Under the pieces are notes generated by a model. That model had not been told where the DNA came from. It made no database searches and saw nothing but the letters and a program-made list of their open reading frames with translations. DNA of 21,255 nucleotides. It comes from CAXMST01 sp035267205 (GTDB lineage Bacteria > Actinomycetota > Thermoleophilia > Solirubrobacterales > 70-9). The stretch covers positions 1 to 21,255 of the forward strand of contig DATFLZ010000032.1 in the NCBI GenBank assembly GCA_035267205.1, written 5' to 3'. Shown piece after piece: positions 15,426 through 21,255 of the stretch (position 1 is its first letter; each line of letters starts with the position of its first letter). The translations under genes were made by a program, and so were the position numbers.

Positions 15426-15431
15426 AGCACC

Positions 15432-16382
15432 GTGTCCAGTCGAGGACTGGGGCGCGCGCGAAGCCGCACCCCCAAGCACACACTTCCCGCATTTCGAGGG
15501 GCCGCGATCGCGGCCCTCACGGCCGTCGCGCTTCCGGCAGCCGCCGGGGCGCAACAGCCCGCCGCGCCGACGGTCGAGGCCGACGGTCCGCAGGCGGGCG
15601 CCACCGAGCCGGAGCCGAAGTCGAAGGCGAGCTCCGATGCGACCAAACAGGCCCGCATGCGCCGCACCGAGGCATCGCCGCGCCGCGCCTTCGCGGACTC
15701 GGGGCGCAAGGCGCGATTCGATTTCAAGCTCGCAGGCAAGAAGACGCGCACCCTGGTCGTCAAGGTCAAGAAGCTCTCTGATGGGAAGACCCGTCGACGC
15801 TGGCGCCTCAAGGACGTCGAGCCGGGCGAGACGCAGACCGTCACCTGGGGTGGCAAGACCCGCAAGGGCGGCTTCTCCCGCCAGGGCAAGCACGTCTTCA
15901 AGGTCTATGAGCCCGGCAAGGGCAAGACCGACATGAGCGAGGCCAACGGCAAGAAGCGCTTCCGCTTCTACCGCCACCGCTTCCCAATCCGCGCCAACCA
16001 CACCTACGGCGACGGCTTCGGCGCCGGCCGCGGCCACCAGGGCGTCGACATCTTCGCCAAGTGCGGTCGCAGTCTGCGCGCGGTTCGCGGTGGAAAGGTC
16101 GAGGTGCGCGCCCACCACGGCGCCGCGGGTCGCTACATCGTGATCGACGGCCACGGCACCGACCGCGACTACGTCTACATGCACATGCAGCGCCGCAAGC
16201 GGCCGCAGGTCGGCGACCGGGTCAAGACCGGCGAGAAGATCGGCTTTGTCGGGGAGACCGGCAACGCCTCCGGCTGCCACCTCCACTTCGAGGTCTGGAG
16301 GGGCCCGGGCTGGTACCAGGGCGGCTCACCCGTCCGCTCGATCAAGCGTATGACTCAGCGCTGGGCCACCTACAGCTGGTAG
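15432..16382 (+). CDS. Secreted M23 (LytM-type) metalloendopeptidase with FlgD-like domain
   Basis: A 316-residue exported protein that probably cuts peptidoglycan cross-bridges or a relative of them. A signal peptide covers residues 1-40: basic start, hydrophobic core AAIAALTAVALPAAA, likely cleavage at AGA-QQ. A disordered Pro/Lys/Ala-rich linker follows. Residues ~93-161 resemble a FlgD-type Ig domain (VEPGETQTVTWGG, GKHVFKVYEP). The peptidase domain (~181-316) has H202-x3-D206 in GHQGVDIFA, H251 in YMHMQ, and H283-L-H285 in GCHLHFEVW, the complete zinc and catalytic set of M23. So it should be active rather than a degenerate EnvC/NlpD-type activator. The start is GTG at 15432 with GGAG 10 nt upstream. 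That site is paired in the predicted leader fold, suggesting control at translation. It follows the P450 by 135 bp and converges on the MBL hydrolase gene. Confidence 0.94.
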   Translation: MSSRGLGRARSRTPKHTLPAFRGAAIAALTAVALPAAAGAQQPAAPTVEADGPQAGATEPEPKSKASSDATKQARMRRTEASPRRAFADSGRKARFDFKLAGKKTRTLVVKVKKLSDGKTRRRWRLKDVEPGETQTVTWGGKTRKGGFSRQGKHVFKVYEPGKGKTDMSEANGKKRFRFYRHRFPIRANHTYGDGFGAGRGHQGVDIFAKCGRSLRAVRGGKVEVRAHHGAAGRYIVIDGHGTDRDYVYMHMQRRKRPQVGDRVKTGEKIGFVGETGNASGCHLHFEVWRGPGWYQGGSPVRSIKRMTQRWATYSW

Positions 16383-16415
16383 CGACCTCGTCGAACGGCG
16401 CCGCCTGCCCGGGGA

Positions 16416-17480
16416 TCAGGCCGCCTGGTCGAGGCGCTCGCGCAGGGCGCCCATCTCGGCGAGCAGGCCGATGCGCTTGCCGACGCCGACCGGGCCCGCC
16501 TCGCCGTCGCGCTCGCGCGCGATCATCGCGACGTTGACCAGCGTCCGCTCTGCTCCGCGCCACTGGCCCCAGGGTGAGGTCTGGTACTCGGCCCCGAGCA
16601 CGAGCTCCTCGGTCAGCTCGACGACCGCGTCGCCGGCGCCTTCGGGAACGTGTCGTGCCCGGTACTGCCAGTAGCAGCGCAGCTCCTCGACGCGGCCCAG
16701 GTCGCACACGGGCCCGTGGCCGCCCACGACCGCGGTCGGCTCGAGCCCGGCGATCCGGTCGAGCGCCGCGATCCAGTTGCTCACCGGCCCCGCCCACATG
16801 ATCGGCGTCACGCCGCTGAACACGATGTCGCCGGCGTAGACGACGCGGGCGTCGGGGACCCAGACCAGGGCGTCGCCGGGGGTGTGCGCCGGGCCGACCT
16901 CGATCAGCTCGACTCGGCGCCCGCCGATGTCGAGGAGCAGCTCGCCGTCGAACGCGCGGCCCGGGAGCCGAGGGTCAAGGCCCGCGAACTCGTAGCTCGC
17001 CAGGGCGTCGCCGAAGGCGGCCAGGCCCCGCAGCTTTGCCTTGGCCGGAACGAGGGGGACGCCGCTGAGGCGCGAAGCGATCCCGGGGAGCGGGCGCATC
17101 CGGGTCAGCATCGAGGGTGGCTCCTCCCGCATCTGCTCGATCGCGGCGCTGGTGGCGACGATCTCGGACCCGCCGAGCAGGGCGTTGCCGTACCAGTGGT
17201 CGCCGTCGCCGTGCGTGTTGACGAGGGTCCTGATCGGCGCTCCCACGCGCACGCCGGCCAACTCGTCGAGCATTCGCCGGGTGAGCCGTTCGTCCCACAG
17301 GGTGTCGACGAGGGCGCTCTCCCCCTCACCGAGGATCAGGCCGGCGTTCGATTCGCCCAGGTCGCCGTTGGGCTGGATCCAGGCGAAGCAGCGATCCCCG
17401 ACCTGCTCGACGCCGCCGTCGAAGGCCGCTTCGTTGCCGAGTGGCGTCGCCTCTGGTCCTTGCAGTGCGGATGGGTCCAC
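16416..17480 (-). CDS. MBL-fold metallo-hydrolase
   Basis: A 354-residue metallo-beta-lactamase-fold protein. Metal-binding motifs are NTHGDGDHWYGN (H90, D92, D94, H95), GPAHTPGD (H199), VVYAGDIVF (D218) and VVGGHGPV (H255). The usual HxHxDH motif has Asp in place of the second His, which changes one zinc-1 ligand; related subfamilies with NTHxxGDH also lack it. The C-terminal ~100 residues are helical (ELRCYWQYRARHV, TELTEEL-type segments). The start is GTG at 17480 with GAGG five bases upstream. It is divergent from the M20 peptidase by 118 bp and ends 33 bp from the M23 gene with no obvious terminator between them. A thioester, lactone or phosphodiester substrate is possible; the family is too broad to say. 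Confidence 0.92.
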   Translation of the reverse strand: MDPSALQGPEATPLGNEAAFDGGVEQVGDRCFAWIQPNGDLGESNAGLILGEGESALVDTLWDERLTRRMLDELAGVRVGAPIRTLVNTHGDGDHWYGNALLGGSEIVATSAAIEQMREEPPSMLTRMRPLPGIASRLSGVPLVPAKAKLRGLAAFGDALASYEFAGLDPRLPGRAFDGELLLDIGGRRVELIEVGPAHTPGDALVWVPDARVVYAGDIVFSGVTPIMWAGPVSNWIAALDRIAGLEPTAVVGGHGPVCDLGRVEELRCYWQYRARHVPEGAGDAVVELTEELVLGAEYQTSPWGQWRGAERTLVNVAMIARERDGEAGPVGVGKRIGLLAEMGALRERLDQAA

Positions 17481-17598
17481 AACCGCCTCAACCTATCACC
17501 GCCGGGCTGGACGGATGGCGGTTGGCGGAGGCCGGTTCACCCGTTCCATGCGCACCCGTCGTCGTCGGCGCCGGTCGGCCGGTAGCGTCCCGCGCTTG

Positions 17599-18756
17599 AT
17601 GGACACCGTCAACAGTCGCACGTGGATCGACGCGAGCGCGGAGCCGCTCGCGGCGCACGCCGAGCGGGATCTCGCCGCGCTCGTCGACGTCTCCTCGCCC
17701 TCGGGCGACGTCGAGGCGGCCGAGTCGGTCGTCGCGGTCGCCACCGCGCTGCTCCCCGACGGGGTGGAGACGGAGCGACTCGAGTGCTCCTCGCCGGACC
17801 ACGCTCCCGACCTGCTCGCCCACATGCGCGGCACCGGCGAGCGGCGCCTGCTGTTGCTCGGCCACCTCGACACGGTCATCCCGCACGCGGCCCACCACCC
17901 GCTGCGCCGGGAGGGCGAGCTGCTGCGCGGCCCCGGCACGATCGATATGAAGGGAGGGGTGGCGCTCTCGATCGGAGTCCTGCGCGCGCTCACCGAGCGG
18001 CGTGAGGACTTCGACGAGGTGGCGCTGCTGCTGGTCGTCGACGAGGAGTGGCGGTCGGTGCCCTTCGTCCACGCGGAGCGCTTCACCGACTTCGACGCCT
18101 GCCTCTGCTTCGAGGGCGGCGAGCTGACCGAGGACGGCGACGATGCGGTCGTCGTCAACCGCAAGGCGGCGGGAACGATCCGGGTTGCCGCGACGGGGCG
18201 CGCCGCGCACTCGGGATCCGAGCCGGAGGAGGGCCGCAATGCGCTGCTGGCGCTCGCCCGCGTCGCTCAGATCCTCGCGGGCCACGATGCGCCCGAGGGA
18301 CCCAACCGGCTGACGGTGGTGCCCACGATCCTCAGCTCCGGGGACGCCTTCAACATCGTTCCCGGCGACGGTGAGCTGTTCGCCGACGTGCGCGCGGCGA
18401 GCCTCGGGGCGATCGAGGCGGTGATGGACGATCTCCCCGATGAGATCGACGGAGTCGAGCTGAACGCGGAGATGACCCGCCGTTGGCCGGCGATGCAGAT
18501 GGCCGAGCGGGCCGCCGCTCCGCTCGCGCTCGCCTCCGAGCTGCTCGGCCGGCCGATCGTCGGCGCGGAGCGGGGCGGGGCGAGCGATGCCAGCCACCTC
18601 GCGGCCGGGGCGCCGCTACTCGCGATCGATGGCCTCGGTCCGCTTGGCGGCGGCTCGCACGCGCCGGACGAGCACGTGGTGGCCGAGTCGCTGCGGACCC
18701 GCGCGGAGGTGGCGCTCGCCCTGGTCGCCTCGGTGCTCAGCGGCGCGGCGGCCTGA
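17599..18756 (+). CDS. M20-family metallopeptidase (carboxypeptidase G2-like)
   Basis: A 385-residue zinc hydrolase of amide bonds in small peptides or N-acyl amino acids. The complete dinuclear site is visible: H89 (GHLDTV), D116 (GTIDMKGG) as bridging ligand, E149-E150 (VVDEEW) as base and ligand, E172 (CFEGGE) and H354 (GGGSHAPDEHV). The glutamate at the position of E172 and this order match glutamate carboxypeptidase/CPG2-type members rather than DapE. A dimerisation domain sits around residues 185-300 (RKAAGTIRVAATGRAAHSG and following). The ATG at 17599 begins the natural N-terminus; upstream open frame is antisense to the MBL gene. No signal peptide is seen, so it is cytosolic. It may form a unit with the SDR 127 bp downstream, but that gap has its own signals. 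Confidence 0.94.
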   Translation: MDTVNSRTWIDASAEPLAAHAERDLAALVDVSSPSGDVEAAESVVAVATALLPDGVETERLECSSPDHAPDLLAHMRGTGERRLLLLGHLDTVIPHAAHHPLRREGELLRGPGTIDMKGGVALSIGVLRALTERREDFDEVALLLVVDEEWRSVPFVHAERFTDFDACLCFEGGELTEDGDDAVVVNRKAAGTIRVAATGRAAHSGSEPEEGRNALLALARVAQILAGHDAPEGPNRLTVVPTILSSGDAFNIVPGDGELFADVRAASLGAIEAVMDDLPDEIDGVELNAEMTRRWPAMQMAERAAAPLALASELLGRPIVGAERGGASDASHLAAGAPLLAIDGLGPLGGGSHAPDEHVVAESLRTRAEVALALVASVLSGAAA

Positions 18757-18819
18757 GAAGCCCGCGATCGGCGCCACGCGGGGTGGTGCCCACGCAGCCC
18801 GGCGCCGTCCGGCATGATG

Positions 18820-18835
18820 TTGGCCAGGCAGCCAA
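18820..18835. promoter_or_regulatory. Inverted repeat upstream of the SDR gene
   Basis: The perfect 5-bp inverted repeat TTGGC-N6-GCCAA lies 48 bp before the SDR start, within the 127-bp gap after the M20 gene. AAGCTTTGAAGCTACG immediately follows. It could be an operator, but a repeat of this length is expected by chance fairly often. Confidence 0.25.
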
Positions 18836-18883
18836 GCTTTGAAGCTACGCAGCAATCTGGCAATCGAGAGGAGAGTGGGTCGA

Positions 18884-19768
18884 ATGGCTCGCAAGCAGGT
18901 CAAGTCGGTATCGGGCAAGGTCGTCGCGATCACCGGTGGGGCACAGGGAATCGGCAAGAGCACCGCGGCGGCGCTGGTCCGGCGCGGATCGCGGGTCGCG
19001 ATCGGCGATCTCAACCGGGAGCTCGCCGAGCAGACGGCGACCGAGCTGGGCGGCAACTGCGTCGCCTTCGAGCTCGATGTCACCAGCCGCTCGAGCTTCG
19101 AGACGTTCATCGAGGAGGCCGAGGCGGAGCTGGGTCCCGTCGATGTCGTCGTCAACAACGCCGGGATCATGCCGCTCAACCTGCTCGCCGACGAGCCTGA
19201 TGAGATCGCGCGCCTGCAGGTGGACATCAACCTGCACGGGGTCATCTTCGGTACCAAGATCGCGATCGACAAGATGGTCCCGCGCGGCAGCGGCCACATC
19301 GTCAACGTCGCGAGCCAGGCCGGCAAGGCCGGCTTCGCCGGTGGCGCCACCTACTGCGCGACCAAGCACGCCGTGGTCGGTCTCTCGGAGGCGGCCCGCA
19401 ACGAGCTGCGTGAGACAGGCGTCGAGGTCTCGGTCGTGATGCCGGCCGTCGTCAACACCGAGCTCGGCTCCGGTCTGCACGAGGCGCGCGGCGTGAAGAC
19501 GCTCGAGCCCGAGGACGTCGCCGAGGCGATCGTCGAGGGGATCGAGACCAACCGGTTCGACGTCTGGGTCCCGAAGGAGACCGCGGTGATCGCGACGTTC
19601 ATGAACGTCCTGCCGCGCCGCGGGCGCGAGGCGATCTCCCGCATGCTCAAGGCCGATGACATCCTCTCGACCCCCGACAAGGGCCGGCGCGCGGCCTACG
19701 AGGATCGGGCGGCGCACAGCCAGTCGGATGAGGCTGCGGCCGAGGCCGAGAAGGCCGCCACGGACTGA
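18884..19768 (+). CDS. SDR-family NAD(P)-dependent oxidoreductase
   Basis: A 294-residue classical short-chain dehydrogenase. The cofactor loop is TGGAQGIG (residues 17-24). D42 at the end of the second strand (IGDLN) favours NAD over NADP. Other landmarks are NNAG (91-94), N115 in DINLHG, S144 in VASQAG, and the catalytic Y157-C-A-T-K161. The C-terminus beyond ~255 is a charged tail (EDRAAHSQSDEAAAEAEK) outside the SDR core. PAVVNTELGSG and the region after resemble SDRs annotated as acting on lipid or retinol-like alcohols, but the substrate is not determinable. The start is ATG at 18884 with GAGGAGAG eight bases upstream; a TTG 15 codons earlier has no ribosome-binding site. It ends 29 bp before the convergent serine hydrolase. 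Confidence 0.94.
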   Translation: MARKQVKSVSGKVVAITGGAQGIGKSTAAALVRRGSRVAIGDLNRELAEQTATELGGNCVAFELDVTSRSSFETFIEEAEAELGPVDVVVNNAGIMPLNLLADEPDEIARLQVDINLHGVIFGTKIAIDKMVPRGSGHIVNVASQAGKAGFAGGATYCATKHAVVGLSEAARNELRETGVEVSVVMPAVVNTELGSGLHEARGVKTLEPEDVAEAIVEGIETNRFDVWVPKETAVIATFMNVLPRRGREAISRMLKADDILSTPDKGRRAAYEDRAAHSQSDEAAAEAEKAATD

Positions 19769-19780
19769 CTCCTCACCGCG

Positions 19781-19809
19781 GAGGACCCGGTTCCCGGTCA
19801 GCGGTCCTC
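19781..19809. terminator. Hairpin between convergent SDR and serine hydrolase genes
   Basis: The perfect 7-bp inverted repeat GAGGACC (19781-19787) and GGTCCTC (19803-19809) starts 12 bp after the SDR stop and overlaps the last codons of the opposing gene. The symmetrical position suits a bidirectional terminator, but there is no T-run. Confidence 0.4.
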
Positions 19810-21126
19810 TTGGGAGTGGCTAGGTGAGACCGGGATGCTGTCGTGGGGTACCTTGGGCGCGACCCGGGCGACCGTGCGCATCAGATTCCAGAAGAGCGGC
19901 AGCTCCGGGTAGAGGACCGGCTTGCCCGAGGTGATGATCGCGCCCGACAGCGCCCGCTCCGCGTCCGCCCAGCCAATGATGTTGGTGAAGCCGAGATGGC
20001 CCCAGGCGAGCTCGGTGTCGGGACCGTAGAGGGAGAGCAGCTCGGCGCCGAGCATCATCCCGTAGCTGAACCGGGAGGGGAACCCGAGCATCAGGTCGAT
20101 CTCCCGATAGGACTGCTCGGTCAGCGCACGGTTCAGCGTGCGCGGCTCGAAGATCCGGACGCCGTCGAGCTCGCCGCCGGCCCGCAGCAGCTCGAAGAAG
20201 CGGCTGAGCTCGTTTGCGGTGGTGATGACGTTGCCGGCCGGGATCACTCCCCGGAGGAAGCGCGGGTCGTTCGATAGGCGCGCCGCGTCCGGCACCGAGA
20301 CACCGATCGCCCGCTTCAACAGATTGGAGAGCGGCGGCAGCACCGGCGCTCCGGTGAAGTGGCTGGTGGCCACGGCATCGACGTCGGCGGCCTCCACGCC
20401 GTAGTTGGTCCAGCGGAAGCCGAGCGGCTCGAGGATCTCCTCGCCCAGCACCTCGCGGATCGGCTTTCCGGTCACCCGCTTGACGACCTCGGCGATGATG
20501 TATCCGCCCGAGATCGCGTGGTAGGCGAGGGCGCTCCCGGGGCGCTGCCGGGGCTTGGCATCGACGATGATCTCGAGGATCTTCTCCTCGTCCTCGATGC
20601 ACTCGAGCTGCATCGCCTCCGGCGGCAGGTTCGGCACCCCGCCCTTGTGGGAGAGGAGGTGCGCGATCGTGATGCCCTCCTTGCCGTGCCGGGCGTACTC
20701 GGGGATGTACTCGGCAATGCGGTCCCCGATGTGGAGCTTGCCCTGCTGATCCAACAGGTGCGCGACGCAGGCGGTCATCGCCTTTGAGGCACTGAAGATC
20801 ACATGCGGGGTCTCGGGCGTGTTCGGGACGCGCTCGGCGTCGTCCGGCTCGTCCGGCCCGACCCCCTTGGCCCAGCCGATCGCGCGGTCGACCACCACCT
20901 CGCCCTCGCGCCTGATGCAGAGGCTGATCGCGGGATGCACGCCCGAGCGGTAGAGCCTCTCGACCCCTTCCCAGATTCGCTCGACGCCCTCGCTGTCGAG
21001 ACCGCCGGCCTCCGGCGGCGCCTCCTCGCCGGTCGTTGTCAGCGGCCCGAGGTCCTTGGGGACGTCGATCCGGCGGAGCAGGTCGGGCCCGACCGGGGGC
21101 TTCGGGATGCGCGGGCTCGGGATCAC
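19798..21126 (-). CDS. Serine beta-lactamase-fold hydrolase (esterase-like)
   Basis: A 442-residue class C beta-lactamase-like protein, most likely an esterase or lipase of the EstB/mycobacterial Lip type. The nucleophile motif is S112-A-S-K115 in IFSASKAMT. The second motif is Y202-H-A in LAYHAISGGYI, replacing Y-A-N. The third is WGHLGF (G376-H377-L-G379) in place of the KTG triad. HxG at this site is typical of esterases rather than lactamases. No signal peptide is evident: the N-terminus is Pro-rich (SPRIPKPPVGPD), so a cytosolic location is likely. The GTG at 21126 is the first start of the open frame and has only a weak ribosome-binding site, so an internal start is possible. It is divergent from whatever lies beyond the right edge. 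Confidence 0.92.
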   Translation of the reverse strand: MIPSPRIPKPPVGPDLLRRIDVPKDLGPLTTTGEEAPPEAGGLDSEGVERIWEGVERLYRSGVHPAISLCIRREGEVVVDRAIGWAKGVGPDEPDDAERVPNTPETPHVIFSASKAMTACVAHLLDQQGKLHIGDRIAEYIPEYARHGKEGITIAHLLSHKGGVPNLPPEAMQLECIEDEEKILEIIVDAKPRQRPGSALAYHAISGGYIIAEVVKRVTGKPIREVLGEEILEPLGFRWTNYGVEAADVDAVATSHFTGAPVLPPLSNLLKRAIGVSVPDAARLSNDPRFLRGVIPAGNVITTANELSRFFELLRAGGELDGVRIFEPRTLNRALTEQSYREIDLMLGFPSRFSYGMMLGAELLSLYGPDTELAWGHLGFTNIIGWADAERALSGAIITSGKPVLYPELPLFWNLMRTVARVAPKVPHDSIPVSPSHSQEDR

Positions 21127-21255
21127 GGCTCGAAGGAGCCTATCTGGCGCCGAGCGCGCCGGACGCCGTGACCGGCGACCCTGTTACCGTGGCATCAACA
21201 AGGTTGCGGCACGACAGGCGGGGAGAATCAAGCATCTGATGGGAGTGAGGGGGAG
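21127..21255. other. Right-edge intergenic region
   Basis: This is the upstream region of the serine hydrolase and probably of a plus-strand gene that starts beyond the window. GGGGAGA (21221-21227) and the purine-rich GGGAGTGAGGGGGAG at the very end look like ribosome-binding sequence. No complete gene or RNA was found here. Confidence 0.3.

Noticed and set aside
15297..15431. A confident call of a ydaO-type c-di-AMP riboswitch before the M23 gene
   Set aside because: Gene context fits, but the conserved blocks of that class as I know them are not found, so only a generic structured leader is reported.
17041..17598. An N-terminal extension of the M20 peptidase
   Set aside because: It is antisense to the MBL gene and Ser/Arg-rich. 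The M20 fold begins after the ATG at 17599.
19798..21126. A true beta-lactamase (antibiotic resistance) reading of the serine hydrolase
   Set aside because: The KTG triad is replaced by GHLG, YxN is YHA, and there is no export signal. This favours an esterase of the same fold.

Overview
The window is very GC-rich, with G or C in nearly every third codon position, and reads as the chromosome of a high-GC actinobacterium. The gene content supports this: a FabG4/FadA2/HtdX-like fatty-acid operon, adjacent acyl-CoA dehydrogenases, a cytochrome P450, and a secreted M23 peptidase with a FlgD-like domain. Thermoleophilia (Solirubrobacterales-like) is my best guess, but that is inference. I see no mobile element, CRISPR array, tRNA or rRNA. 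Genes are densely packed, and no gene-free stretch exceeds about 205 bp.

Layout. (1) 1-4347, minus: most of gltB, the large subunit of glutamate synthase, running off the left edge. (2) 4550-5305, plus: a PAPS-dependent sulfotransferase, divergent from gltB and convergent with an HxlR-type regulator (5324-5779, minus). (3) 5780-6622: a regulatory interval with repeated motifs, a 30-codon small ORF with a strong Shine-Dalgarno, and a PaaI-type hotdog thioesterase whose start overlaps the small ORF's stop. (4) 6770-13036, plus: a five-gene fatty-acid operon of two acyl-CoA dehydrogenases, a FadA2-like thiolase, a FabG4-like reductase and an HtdX-like MaoC hydratase. Together they cover every step of a beta-oxidation cycle through (3R)-hydroxyacyl-CoA. 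(5) 13091-13462: glyoxalase I. (6) 13473-13886, minus: a YccF membrane protein, divergent by only 30 bp from a cytochrome P450 (13917-15296). (7) 15297-16382: a leader that can fold and mask the ribosome-binding site, then a secreted M23 endopeptidase. (8) 16416-17480, minus: an MBL-fold hydrolase, divergent from an M20 metallopeptidase (17599-18756). (9) 18884-19768: an SDR oxidoreductase, convergent with a serine beta-lactamase-fold esterase (19798-21126, minus).

The most interesting signals are three. The two acyl-CoA dehydrogenases have complementary motif losses, as expected if they form an obligate heteromer sharing FAD sites. The untranslated leader of the M23 peptidase can fold so that its Shine-Dalgarno is paired. 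The 30-codon ORF appears translationally coupled to the thioesterase.
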